Of a DNA stretch of 64,000 bases, positions 24,639 to 34,183 are shown piece after piece. The position numbers were made by a program, and so were the translations under genes. The first letter of the stretch is position 1. Each line of letters opens with the position of its first letter. The stretch covers positions 496,001-560,000 of the forward strand of contig NZ_JBLXIK010000002.1 of assembly GCF_048269565.1 (NCBI RefSeq). Direction: 5' to 3'. The DNA comes from Maricaulis sp048269565 (GTDB lineage Bacteria; Pseudomonadota; Alphaproteobacteria; Caulobacterales; Maricaulaceae). The notes under the pieces were generated by a model. The model made no database searches, was not told where the DNA came from, and was given only the letters and a program-made list of their open reading frames with translations.

Positions 24639-27600
24639 GCGAGAGCCTGTTCGATACGCCGGCCCCGCGCCTCTTCACCCTGCCGCCCCAGGCGGACTTC
24701 CTGCGCTCCATTGCCCGCCGCCTGCGGCTGCAATTCAATGTTGATACCCATCCCGACGCACTGACGCGGGTGCTGATCCTGACCCCGACGCGGCGTGCCG
24801 CCAAGGCGCTGGGCGATGCCTTCTCCGCAGAGGCCGGCAATGGTGTCGCGCTCTTGCCGATGATCCGGCCGCTCGGCGATATCGATGTCGACGACCCGCC
24901 CTTCGAGCCGGGCGAGCTGGCCGGTATCGCTCCGCCAGCCGTGTCCGCCTCACGCCGCCGTTTCGAGCTGGCGCGATTGATCCTGGCCAAAGAAGAGGCG
25001 CTGGGTCGCGAGATCGGCATTGGCGGCGCCCTTGCCCTGGCCGAACCGCTCGGGGCCCTGCTTGATGATCTGGCGACCGAGGACGTGAAGGATTTCTCCG
25101 TCCTTGATGAGGCGCTGCAGGAACATTTGCCGGCCGACCGGCGCGAGGCGGTGGAATTCCTCAATATCGTTGGCACGATCTGGCCGATGCGGCTGGAGGA
25201 GCTCGGCCTGGTCGACAGTGCCGCGCGCCGCTCCATCGTGCTTGGCGCCCTGGTCGAACGCTGGCAGACGCAGCCGCCGGCGCATCCGGTTCTGGTGGTC
25301 GGCTCGACCGGCTCGATCCCGGCGGCGCGTGACGTGATGCGCTGCGTTGCGATGCTAGAACAGGGCGCGGTTGTGTTGCCCGGCTTCGACTGGGATGCCG
25401 ATGATGCCGCCTGGGACAAGATCGATGACGCCCACCCGCAATGGGCGATGCGCGACTTTGTCGACACGCTGGGCGTTGAGCGGCGCGAGGTGCAACAATG
25501 GCCCGGTTCCGCCGAGAAAGCGCCGGCGCGGGCGCGGCGGCGCGTGATCGCGGAATCGCTGCGCCCGGCGGAAGTCACCGATGGCTGGCTGGGCCGGGTC
25601 GAGCGTCTGGCCGAGGAGTTTGGCGCGGATTTCTTCGCCCGCGGCCTTGATGGCCTCTCCCTGGTCGAGGCGCCCGATCTGCTGGCCGAGGCGCGCATCT
25701 GCGCCCTGCTGCTGCGCGAGACGCTCGAGACCCCGGACAAGACCGCCATCCTGGTCACCCCGGATCGTGGTCTGGCGCGCCGGGTTGCGGCCGAGATGGA
25801 GAAGTTCGGGGTCCGGCTGGACGATTCCGGTGGTGCGGCGCTGTCGGAAACCCATGCCGGGGCCTTCCTGCTGCGACTGCTCGATGTCGCCGAGGACCCG
25901 GGCAGTGTCGTGGCGCTGTCGGCCTTGTGGGGCTCGCCGCTGTTTGCCGCGGGGCTGGAACGCGGCCTGGTGCATGGCGTGCTGGGGAAATTCGAGGCCG
26001 AGGCCCTGCGCGGTGTGCGGCCGGGACGGGACCTGGCCTCGGTACGCGCGCGCCTCGATGGCAAATACGTGCAGCTGTTTGATGACGACCGCGCCGCGAT
26101 TGAAACGATCCTGACGCAGATGGACGCGGCGATGCCGCCGCTCGGAGGCGAGGAGGTTCTGCCCGCCGCTGTCTGGGCCGAGCGCCATGCCCGCGCCGCC
26201 GAGGCGCTGGCCGCCACATCCGACCGCGACGGCGCTGTGCGGCTCTGGTCCGGCGAGGGCGGTGAGGCGGCGGCTGGGGTGTTGCGCGAATTGCTCGGCG
26301 AGACCGAGAGCCTGCCGCCGATGCGCCTGTTTGATTATGCCGGCGCCTTTCGCGAGCTGGTACGGGCGCGCCGGGTACCGCCGCGTCTCGGCGTGCATCC
26401 GCGCCTGCAGGTGCTCGGCCCGCTCGAGGCGCGCTTGATCGGGGCCGACCGGATTGTGCTGGCTGGCCTCAATGAAGGCGTCTGGCCTGCGGGCCTCGGG
26501 GTTGATCCCTGGCTCTCGGCCGGCATGCGCAAGGCCCTGAAACTGGGCGCACCGGAACGCCGGCATGGTCTGGCGGCGCATGATTTCGCCCAGCTGGCAG
26601 CCGGGGCCGAGGTGTTCTTGACCCGTGCGACCAAGGCCGATGGCGCGCCGACCGTGGCCTCGCGCTGGGTCTGGCGCCTGAAAACCCTGGTGGAAGGGGC
26701 GATGGGACGCGAGGCCGCCAGTGCGGCGCTGCGCCCGTCTGTTGATTATTCCGCCATCGCCCGTGACCTCAACGCGCAGGGCTGCGCGCCGAAACCGGCG
26801 CCGAAACCGGCGCCACGTCCACCGGTCTCGGCGCGGCCACGCGGCCTGTCGATCACCGAAATCCGCACCTGGGTGCGCGATCCCTATTCGATCTATGCCC
26901 GCCGCATTCTCGGCATTGACCGGCTCGACCCGGCCGATATGCCGATCGGCGCGCGTGAACGCGGCACGGCGCTCCACAATGCGCTGCATGAGGCCTTCAT
27001 GGCCTGGAAGGACGTGCTGCCCGAGGACGCGGAAACGCAATTGATCGAGGTTTCGCGGCGGCACCTGGTGATGGCCGGTTTTGCACCTGAGGAGCTGGTG
27101 GTCGAGCTGCCACGCTTCGCCCGCGCCGCGCGCTGGCTGGTGGGCTGGGAGCGGGAGCGCCGGGCTGCCGGCATCACCATCGCCGAGCTGGAGATCAAGG
27201 GCCATATGACGCTGGATGTGCCCGGTGGTGACTGGGTGCTGACGGGCCGTTCCGATCGGTTTGATCGCCAGGCCGACGGTCGCATCGACATCATCGATTA
27301 CAAGACCGGAAATGCGGCTTCAGCGAAGGAAGTGGCGGCCGGTTTCGATCCGCAATTGCCGCTCACCGCCGCGATGGCGCGCGAGGCCGGCGTGTTCCCG
27401 GACTTCGCCGGAGACCCGGCCGGGCTGTATTATGTGCGCCTTCCCGGCAATGCCGTGGGCGGCGTGGAAACCCGTATCGACAGCACCAAGGCGACCCCGT
27501 CCGCGGCCGAGATGGCTGACCAGGCCATCGCCGAATTGCGCGAGTGGATCACTCGTTTCGATACCGAAACGGAACCCTATCTCTCGCAGCCGCGCGCGAA

Positions 27601-27697
27601 ATACGTCAATGATTATGGCGATTACGATCACCTCGCCCGGCGCGGCGAATGGGCCAGTGCGCCCGGTGGCAGCGATGAGGGGGGCGGCGAGACATGA
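24635..27697 (+). CDS. addB: Double-strand break repair protein AddB
   Basis: 1020 residues. Helicase-like but catalytically reduced N-terminal part and a C-terminal PD-(D/E)XK nuclease (GRSDRFDRQADGRIDIIDYK, with the DYK triad element). Partner of AddA in end resection at double-strand breaks, the alphaproteobacterial counterpart of RecBCD. TTG start overlaps the murU stop (24635-24638). A KPAPKPAPRPP linker precedes the nuclease domain near residues 715-730. Stop overlaps addA start by 4 bp. Confidence 0.93.
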   Translation: MSESLFDTPAPRLFTLPPQADFLRSIARRLRLQFNVDTHPDALTRVLILTPTRRAAKALGDAFSAEAGNGVALLPMIRPLGDIDVDDPPFEPGELAGIAPPAVSASRRRFELARLILAKEEALGREIGIGGALALAEPLGALLDDLATEDVKDFSVLDEALQEHLPADRREAVEFLNIVGTIWPMRLEELGLVDSAARRSIVLGALVERWQTQPPAHPVLVVGSTGSIPAARDVMRCVAMLEQGAVVLPGFDWDADDAAWDKIDDAHPQWAMRDFVDTLGVERREVQQWPGSAEKAPARARRRVIAESLRPAEVTDGWLGRVERLAEEFGADFFARGLDGLSLVEAPDLLAEARICALLLRETLETPDKTAILVTPDRGLARRVAAEMEKFGVRLDDSGGAALSETHAGAFLLRLLDVAEDPGSVVALSALWGSPLFAAGLERGLVHGVLGKFEAEALRGVRPGRDLASVRARLDGKYVQLFDDDRAAIETILTQMDAAMPPLGGEEVLPAAVWAERHARAAEALAATSDRDGAVRLWSGEGGEAAAGVLRELLGETESLPPMRLFDYAGAFRELVRARRVPPRLGVHPRLQVLGPLEARLIGADRIVLAGLNEGVWPAGLGVDPWLSAGMRKALKLGAPERRHGLAAHDFAQLAAGAEVFLTRATKADGAPTVASRWVWRLKTLVEGAMGREAASAALRPSVDYSAIARDLNAQGCAPKPAPKPAPRPPVSARPRGLSITEIRTWVRDPYSIYARRILGIDRLDPADMPIGARERGTALHNALHEAFMAWKDVLPEDAETQLIEVSRRHLVMAGFAPEELVVELPRFARAARWLVGWERERRAAGITIAELEIKGHMTLDVPGGDWVLTGRSDRFDRQADGRIDIIDYKTGNAASAKEVAAGFDPQLPLTAAMAREAGVFPDFAGDPAGLYYVRLPGNAVGGVETRIDSTKATPSAAEMADQAIAELREWITRFDTETEPYLSQPRAKYVNDYGDYDHLARRGEWASAPGGSDEGGGET

Positions 27698-30600
27698 GCG
27701 AGCCCGGCTTCGATCCAGTCATCATCAAGAGTGCCACCGCCGAACAGGACCGCGCGGCCGATCCTGCCGCCAGCGTTTTCGTTGAGGCCAACGCCGGCTC
27801 GGGCAAGACCCGCGTTCTCGTCAATCGCGTGATCAATCTCCTGCTCGACGAGACCCGGCCGGACCGCATCCTGTGCGTGACCTATACCAAGGCGGCCGCT
27901 GCCGAGATGAAGGGACGCCTGTTCGAACGGCTCGGTCAGTGGTCGGTGCTGCCGGACGCAAAGCTCGGCGATGAGCTGGCCAAGCTTGGCCATGACCGGC
28001 GCGATCCCGGTTTCCTCGCGACGGCGCGCAAGCTGTTTGCCCTGGCACTGGAAACGCCGGGCGGGCTCAAGATCCAGACGATCCACGCCTTTTGCGAAAA
28101 CCTGCTGCGGCGCTTCCCGCTCGAGGCCGGCGCACCGCCGGGCTTCAAGACGCTGGACGATGCCGAGGCCGCGAAGGTGGTTGAAGCGGCACGGCGGCGC
28201 ACGCTGCAGCGACTGGACCGGGACACGGTCGATACGCTGCTGCAGGCCGGTGGCCCCGACGCGCTGGGCAATATCCTGCGCTGGACCCGTTTCAACCGTC
28301 ACAAGCTCGGCGACGCCCTGGTCCTGGCCGGTGACGCCGCTCAGCTTGTGAACCGGCTGTATGATCTGTTCGATCTGCCGGCGGGCGCCAAATCGGCGGC
28401 GCTCAAGGCGCAGACCTGGGCCGAGGCCCCGCATGCGCATCTCGCCGAGGCGGTGATCGCGCTGCGCAATTATGGCAGCAAGACCGATCACACCCGGGCG
28501 GCCGCGCTCGAGGCTGCGCTGAACGCGCCCTCGCCCGATCTCGCCTTCGATGCCTGTCTGCCGGCCTATTTCATCACCAATGGCGAAGGCAGCCGGGCCA
28601 AATCGCTGATCACCAAGGATTGCGACAAGGCAGCACCGAGCCTCAAGCCCATGCTTGAGGCCGAAGCGGAGCGGTTCGAGCTGGCCCGTGACCGCGTCCG
28701 CGCGGCCCGGGTCGCCGAGGCCAGCGCGGCAGGCTTACGCGTCGCAACCCTCTTCCTCGAGGCCTATGACGCTGAGATGCTGCGCCAGCGGGCGCTCGAT
28801 TTCGATGATCTGGTGGTGCTTTCGGGTCAGCTCCTGAGCCCTGCCAACGCCTTTTCCGGCTGGGTCGGCTACAAGCTCGACGGCCGGCTGGCGCATGCGC
28901 TGGTCGATGAGGCCCAGGACACGGCGCCGCGGCAATGGGACATGATCGCCTCGCTGACGGCCGAATTCTTCGCCGGCAAGGGCGCCAATGAGGACAGGCG
29001 CACCCTGTTCGTGGTCGGCGACGAAAAACAGTCGATCTATTCCTTCCAGGGCGCCGAGCCGGCCCGCTTTATCGCCGAGGGTGATGCGCTGGGTGAGCGG
29101 GCTGAAGCGGTGGACCTGAAATTTGAACGGCCGGGGCTGGATGTCAGCTTCCGCTCGGCACCGGAAATCCTGCACGCAGTGGATCTCGCCTTCGCACCGA
29201 TTGCGGCCAGCGCGCCGGAGACCAAATTCGTCAATACCGATCCGGCCCGGCCCTTCGCTTTCTACCACAATCACAAGGCGGCGCGCTCGGGCACGCCGGG
29301 CTGTGTCGAGTTCTGGCCGGCGGTGCCCAAGCCGGAGGCGGTCGAAGAGACCTCGATCTTCGATCCGGTCGATGCGCCCGGCCGTGGCTCGGCGCGCGAT
29401 ATCCTAGCCCAGACGATTGCCACAGAGATCCGCGCCATGCTCGATCGCGGCGATGCGGTATGGCAGGAGACGGACGGAGGTTTCGAGCGGCGCCCGGTGC
29501 AGCCGAAGGATATCGCCATCCTGGTCTGGCGCCGTACCGGCGGGTTTTTCGAGGAAGTGATCCGTCAGCTCAAACTGGCCGGGGTTCCCGTCGCCGGCGC
29601 TGACCGCATGGTGCTGCGCGAGCAGACTGTGGTGAAGGATCTGCTGGCGCTGGGGCGGCTGGCGATCACGCCGGGCGATGATCTCGCGCTGGCCGAATTG
29701 CTCAAATCGCCCTTTTTCGATCCGGCAAGCAGCACCGTGCCGCCGATTGACGATGCCGCCCTGTTCGATCTCGCTGCCAGCCGACGCAACAGCAATCGCG
29801 GCGCCTTGTGGAATGCGCTCTTCACCTCGACCGATCCGCGCTTTGCCGAAGCGAAGGCGGCGCTGACGCGCTGGCGGAACAAGGCCGATAGCGAGGGGTT
29901 GTACGACGTCTATTCCGGCTTCCTCAATGAGCGCACCCCGACCGGTGAAAGCCGCTGGGCGCGGGTTCTGGCGCGGCTGGGCGAGGAGGCGCGCGATCCG
30001 GCGGAAGTCTTCCTCGGCCGGGCGCTCGAGCATGAGCGCGAGCAGGGCGGCGCCATGGCGAGCTTCATCGCGTCACTGCAGGGCGAGGAGACCCAGCTCA
30101 AGCGCGAGATGAGCGCCGACCGCGACGAGGTCCAGGTGATGACGGTTCACGCCTCCAAGGGGCTTGAGCGGCCGGTCATCATCCTGCCCGACACGACGCG
30201 TTCGCCGGCCACGGGCAAGGGCGAACCTATCTTCAGCCATCCCGAGGCGGGCCTGATCTGGTCGCAGCGCAAGGCCGAGGACCCGCCAGTGGTCGCCGAG
30301 ATTCGCGAGCACGCGGCCGCCAAGGTCCAGGCCGAGCATGGCCGTCTGCTTTATGTCGCGCTGACGCGGGCGCGTGACCGGCTGATCGTTTGTGGCTGGC
30401 GCCAGGGCAATGGCCCGTCCGGCAGCGTCGCCAAGGACAGCTGGTACACGCAGCTGGCGGCGCAGTGGTCGGGTGCGGACTGGGCGGAGTTTGACACGCC
30501 GCTGACGGCCCGTGTTGAGGATATCGGGCCCGGCTTGCGGCTGGGCGAGGCGCCGCTGGCGCTTGGCCCCCATGATCGTGGCGCCGGTGGCGCCGCAGCC

Positions 30601-31245
30601 GTGCCGGGCTGGGCGATCGAACCGGCGGTGGCCGAGGCGGGCGCGCTGCGTGCCATCGCGCCGTCACGCCTGCTGGCCGGCGATGAAACGGCCGAAGCCG
30701 TGGTCTCGCCCCTGCTGGATCCGGGCGGGCACCGGTTCCGCCGCGGCGAGGTGATCCACAAACTGCTCGAGACCCTGCCCGATCTCGAGCCCGGTCGCCG
30801 TCGCGATGCGGCGACGCGCTTTGTGGCGGCCCAGCCTGATCTCGACGCTGACGCGCGCCGCATCATTGTCGAGGAAACCCTCGGCATTCTCGCCCATCCC
30901 GATTTTGCCGACCTGTTCGGTCCGGGCAGCCGCGCCGAGGTGGCGCTGACGGGCACCGCGCCGGGCCTGCCGCCCGGCACCAAGGTGCGTGGCCAGGTCG
31001 ACCGGCTGGTGGTGACCGACCAGGAAGTCCTGATTGTCGACTACAAGACCAACCGGCCCCCGCCCGCTGATGTCAGCGGCGTTGCGCGGGTCTATCTCGG
31101 CCAGATGGCCGCCTACCGGGCGCTGCTGCGCAGCCTGCATCCGGGCAAGTCGGTGCGTTGCGCCCTGTTGTGGACGGATGCAGCGCGGCTGATGGAGCTG
31201 CCGCCAGAGTTGATGGATGAGGCCCTGTCAGGTGCAAACTCTTGA
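27694..31245 (+). CDS. addA: Double-strand break repair helicase-nuclease AddA
   Basis: 1183 residues, UvrD/Rep-type SF1 helicase: Walker A EANAGSGKTRVLVNRV near residue 30, motif II LVDEAQDTAPRQW, motif III VVGDEKQSIYSFQGA, motif VI VALTRARDRLIVCG, and a C-terminal RecB-like nuclease (EVLIVDYKTNRPP). Forms the AddAB complex. ATGA overlap with addB. The chain tsaE-amgK-murU-addB-addA has no gaps between genes, so one transcript is likely. Confidence 0.95.
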   Translation: MSEPGFDPVIIKSATAEQDRAADPAASVFVEANAGSGKTRVLVNRVINLLLDETRPDRILCVTYTKAAAAEMKGRLFERLGQWSVLPDAKLGDELAKLGHDRRDPGFLATARKLFALALETPGGLKIQTIHAFCENLLRRFPLEAGAPPGFKTLDDAEAAKVVEAARRRTLQRLDRDTVDTLLQAGGPDALGNILRWTRFNRHKLGDALVLAGDAAQLVNRLYDLFDLPAGAKSAALKAQTWAEAPHAHLAEAVIALRNYGSKTDHTRAAALEAALNAPSPDLAFDACLPAYFITNGEGSRAKSLITKDCDKAAPSLKPMLEAEAERFELARDRVRAARVAEASAAGLRVATLFLEAYDAEMLRQRALDFDDLVVLSGQLLSPANAFSGWVGYKLDGRLAHALVDEAQDTAPRQWDMIASLTAEFFAGKGANEDRRTLFVVGDEKQSIYSFQGAEPARFIAEGDALGERAEAVDLKFERPGLDVSFRSAPEILHAVDLAFAPIAASAPETKFVNTDPARPFAFYHNHKAARSGTPGCVEFWPAVPKPEAVEETSIFDPVDAPGRGSARDILAQTIATEIRAMLDRGDAVWQETDGGFERRPVQPKDIAILVWRRTGGFFEEVIRQLKLAGVPVAGADRMVLREQTVVKDLLALGRLAITPGDDLALAELLKSPFFDPASSTVPPIDDAALFDLAASRRNSNRGALWNALFTSTDPRFAEAKAALTRWRNKADSEGLYDVYSGFLNERTPTGESRWARVLARLGEEARDPAEVFLGRALEHEREQGGAMASFIASLQGEETQLKREMSADRDEVQVMTVHASKGLERPVIILPDTTRSPATGKGEPIFSHPEAGLIWSQRKAEDPPVVAEIREHAAAKVQAEHGRLLYVALTRARDRLIVCGWRQGNGPSGSVAKDSWYTQLAAQWSGADWAEFDTPLTARVEDIGPGLRLGEAPLALGPHDRGAGGAAAVPGWAIEPAVAEAGALRAIAPSRLLAGDETAEAVVSPLLDPGGHRFRRGEVIHKLLETLPDLEPGRRRDAATRFVAAQPDLDADARRIIVEETLGILAHPDFADLFGPGSRAEVALTGTAPGLPPGTKVRGQVDRLVVTDQEVLIVDYKTNRPPPADVSGVARVYLGQMAAYRALLRSLHPGKSVRCALLWTDAARLMELPPELMDEALSGANS

Positions 31246-31327
31246 CGATTGACCCGGCGCTGCTTACCTCACGCCTCATCCAATGAGTTCGGAACAACCG
31301 GACTCGTCCCGAACAAAGGAGTAGCCC

Positions 31328-31654
31328 ATGGCGACGAAAGCGGTCAGCGATGATTCCTTCGAGTCTGATGTCCTCAATGCGGATCGTCCCGTGCTTGTCG
31401 ATTTCTGGGCCGAGTGGTGCGGTCCGTGCAAGCAGATTGCACCCGCACTTGAAGAATTGGCCGAGGAAATGGCCGGCGAACTCACCGTCGCCAAGGTGAA
31501 TATCGACGATCACCCGATGACGCCCGGCAAGTACGGCGTCCGCGGCATCCCGACCCTGATGATTTTCAAGGGTGGCCAGGTGGCCTCGACCAAGATTGGC
31601 GCGATGGCCAAGGGCAAGATCACCGAATGGGTCCGCGAGACACTTTCGGCCTGA
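31328..31654 (+). CDS. trxA: Thioredoxin
   Basis: 108 residues with active site WCGPC (Cys31, Cys34), cis-Pro segment RGIPTLMIFKGG and the usual DFWAEW strand. Reduces cytoplasmic disulfides with NADPH-thioredoxin reductase. AAAGGAG lies about 7 nt before the ATG. Its own terminator follows; 82 bp separate it from addA. Confidence 0.96.
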   Translation: MATKAVSDDSFESDVLNADRPVLVDFWAEWCGPCKQIAPALEELAEEMAGELTVAKVNIDDHPMTPGKYGVRGIPTLMIFKGGQVASTKIGAMAKGKITEWVRETLSA

Positions 31655-31678
31655 TCCGTTCTGCCTGACGAAATGTGA

Positions 31679-31716
31679 AAAGCGGGCTGCCCTTGTCAGG
31701 GCGGCCCGCTTTTTTC
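31679..31716. terminator. Bidirectional terminator between trxA and S41 peptidase
   Basis: AAAAGCGGGCTGCCC pairs with GGGCGGCCCGCTTTTTT (one bulge). T-run on the plus side; the A-run on the left gives a T-run for the opposite strand, so it can serve both convergent genes. Confidence 0.85.
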
Positions 31717-31738
31717 TGCGCTGGCTTGTGCGGGATGC

Positions 31739-32761
31739 CTACTGGCGCGCGAGCGTCAGCGCGGTGTCCATTGCCGCAGCCGCCTCGATGGCGATATCCG
31801 GCACCACGCCATGGCCTTCAATGCGGCCATTGGTCATCGAGTAGTAATCGGCAATCGGCAGGGCGAGCTGATAGCCGCCCGGCAGGTCGTACAATGTCTG
31901 CGACAGCATCTCACCGGCCGTCGTCTCCCCGATCAGTGTCGCCCGGCCTGAGGCCTTGAGCGCATCGGACGCCATCTCGGCCGCGCTGGCGGTCTCATGG
32001 CTGGTCAGCACATAGACCGGACCGTCAAAGCCGGGCTCGACCGGCTGGAAGGTGATCCGCGTGACCAGGTTTGCCTGGACGTCGGCCCAGAAGGAGAGGA
32101 CCGACCAGCCCTCCCAGGGCTCAAGGCCGGCGATGTCATCGGGGCCGGGCGCGTGATCCATGGTCGCATTCCACGGCTGGGAGATGAAGGCTCCGGCATC
32201 GAGCGGCGTGTCGATGATGTGGGCCACCAGCGGTCGCACGGCAAAGGCCCCGCCGCCATTTTCTCGCAGGTCGACAATCAGGGCGGCGGTATCATGGCGG
32301 GCGATCTCGTCAAAGGCCGCATCGATCTCCTCGATCGTGTCCTCGCCCATCATCGTATTGACCGTCAGCACGGCGATCTCGTCGTCCCAGCTCAGCACGG
32401 CACCGCCGCCGCCAATGCGCATGCTGTCGAAACCGGCGCCCATCTCGGCGGCGGTCTGATTGCTCTGCCGCAGCACGACGTGGGAGAAGGGCCCCGAGCG
32501 CCAGATGGTCCGGAAGCCCGAGAGGAATTCCTGGTCGGATGTGGCGGTCAAGGCGAGGGCGGAAACAGCTTGCTCGACGGCAGCATAAGCCGGTCCTTCG
32601 AGCTCTGCCGGGTTGTAGTGATGAGCGAGCATGGTTGCGTTGATGGCGTCAGCCAGCTCGGTGAAGTCGGTATGGGCCGATGCCTCCTGGGCGAGGCTGC
32701 TGGCCGGCGCGAGCAGGGCAAGGGCGAAGATCGATGTGGCCAGATGGAGGGTATTGCGCAT
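31739..32761 (-). CDS. S41-family (C-terminal processing-like) peptidase
   Basis: 340 residues with signal peptide (MRNTLHLATSIFALALLAPASSLA), so periplasmic or secreted. The peptidase core is recognised by DTAALIVDLRENGGGAFAV, VYVLTSHETASAAEMASDAL (nucleophile in the TASAAE box) and GRATLIGETTAGE. No PDZ domain is evident, as in the tail-specific/retinol-binding subfamily lacking it. The C-terminus GHGVVPDIAIE is typical. Substrate unknown. Confidence 0.82.
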   Translation of the reverse strand: MRNTLHLATSIFALALLAPASSLAQEASAHTDFTELADAINATMLAHHYNPAELEGPAYAAVEQAVSALALTATSDQEFLSGFRTIWRSGPFSHVVLRQSNQTAAEMGAGFDSMRIGGGGAVLSWDDEIAVLTVNTMMGEDTIEEIDAAFDEIARHDTAALIVDLRENGGGAFAVRPLVAHIIDTPLDAGAFISQPWNATMDHAPGPDDIAGLEPWEGWSVLSFWADVQANLVTRITFQPVEPGFDGPVYVLTSHETASAAEMASDALKASGRATLIGETTAGEMLSQTLYDLPGGYQLALPIADYYSMTNGRIEGHGVVPDIAIEAAAAMDTALTLARQ

Positions 32762-32857
32762 TGTGGATTCCTGTCGATGAACGGGTTGTCTGTGATCCCA
32801 TGATGTTCCGGCAGGACAGGTTGGATGCAGGCCAGGTCTTCACGCTCGCGTGAACGG

Positions 32858-34183
32858 TCAGCCCGGTGTCTGGTGCGGCGGTGAACCGCCGAGCGCCAGT
32901 GCCTCGCCGGCAAGATAGAGCGAGCCTCCGATCAGGATGCGCGGTGCCGGCAATTCCTTCGCGGCATTCTTCACCGCCTGCAGCAATCCGGTGGCGGTCT
33001 CCGCCCTGAGGCCGGCGGTATTGGAGGCGGCAGCAACGGCTTCGGCTGTTTGCGACCCGCCACGCCCGGAACTGAATTCGACCGCAATCAGCCGCCGCGC
33101 GAGGCCGGCAAATTGCGAGCACCAGCCCTCGACATCCTTGTTGGGCGAGAAGCCGGCAATGATCACCAGCGGGCGGTCTTCGCGCTCATCCATATCGGCG
33201 AGCGCGTGTGACAGCGCGGCGGCTGCGGCCGGGTTGTGGCCGCCATCGAGCCAGAGTTCGGCCTTATGGTCGCGGGCGATCTCGCCGAGCGGGCCGCGGG
33301 TGATGTTTTGCAGCCGCGCCGGCCAGGTGGCGTGGGCGATACCGTCAGCGACACATTTTTCCGGCCATTGCAGCACCGCGGCACAGGCGGCAGCGGCGCC
33401 GGCATTGTCGATCTGATGCGGCCCGATCAGGCCCGGGCTGGGCAGATCCCAGACGCGGCTCTCATCTTCATAGGTCAGGCGGCCATGTTGCTGATAGGCC
33501 CGGTAATCCTGGCCCCAGACATAGGTCAGGGCGCCGACGCGGTGGGCTTCCTTGAGCAGGGCAGCCTCGGCCTCCGGGCTCTGTTGACGGCCGATAATGG
33601 TCGGGACGCCGAATTTGCAGATGCCGGCCTTTTCGTGGGCGATCATCTCGATCGTGTCGCCGAGGAATTCCTGGTGATCCAGACCGATGGCAGTGATGAC
33701 GCACAGGATGGGGTTTGCGATCACATTGGTGGCGTCGAAGCGGCCGCCCAGCCCCACTTCGAGGATCAGCAGATCGGCCGGGTGTTCGCTGAACAGCAGG
33801 AAGGCCGCCGCCGTGGTGATTTCAAAGAAGGTGATCGGCTCGCCGAAATTCGCCGCCTCGCAGCGCGCGAAGGCCTCGATCAGCGTCTGGTCGCCGACCG
33901 GCTGGCTGTCGATCTGGATGCGCTCATTGAAATCGACCAGATGCGGCGAGGTGTAGACATGCACTTTCTGGCCGTTGGACCGCGCCATATGGGCCAGGAA
34001 AGCACAGGTCGAGCCTTTGCCATTGGTGCCGGCGACATGGATCGTCGGCGGCAGCTGGTTCTGGGGATTACCCAGCGCTGCGAGCAGGCGCTGCAGCCGG
34101 CCCAGCGACAGGTCGATCTTTCTGGGATGCAGCCGGGAAAGCCGCGTCAGCGCGTCGTCAACGGCCTGGCGTCGGGCGCTCAT
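32858..34183 (-). CDS. folC: Bifunctional folylpolyglutamate / dihydrofolate synthase
   Basis: 441 residues, Mur-ligase fold: P-loop VAGTNGKGSTCAFL, SPHLVDFNERIQI, ILEVGLGGRFDATNV, ITAIGLDHQEFLG and WLDGGHNPAAA. Adds glutamate to dihydropteroate or folates. The ATG at 34183 has GGAGGAG just upstream and overlaps the 3' end of accD by 26 bp, so translation is likely coupled. The order accD-folC is common in proteobacteria. Confidence 0.94.
   Translation of the reverse strand: MSARRQAVDDALTRLSRLHPRKIDLSLGRLQRLLAALGNPQNQLPPTIHVAGTNGKGSTCAFLAHMARSNGQKVHVYTSPHLVDFNERIQIDSQPVGDQTLIEAFARCEAANFGEPITFFEITTAAAFLLFSEHPADLLILEVGLGGRFDATNVIANPILCVITAIGLDHQEFLGDTIEMIAHEKAGICKFGVPTIIGRQQSPEAEAALLKEAHRVGALTYVWGQDYRAYQQHGRLTYEDESRVWDLPSPGLIGPHQIDNAGAAAACAAVLQWPEKCVADGIAHATWPARLQNITRGPLGEIARDHKAELWLDGGHNPAAAAALSHALADMDEREDRPLVIIAGFSPNKDVEGWCSQFAGLARRLIAVEFSSGRGGSQTAEAVAAASNTAGLRAETATGLLQAVKNAAKELPAPRILIGGSLYLAGEALALGGSPPHQTPG

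Noticed and set aside
24481..27205. Long minus-strand frames opposite addB
   Set aside because: Ser/Arg-rich, low-complexity translations typical of antisense frames in high-GC genes.
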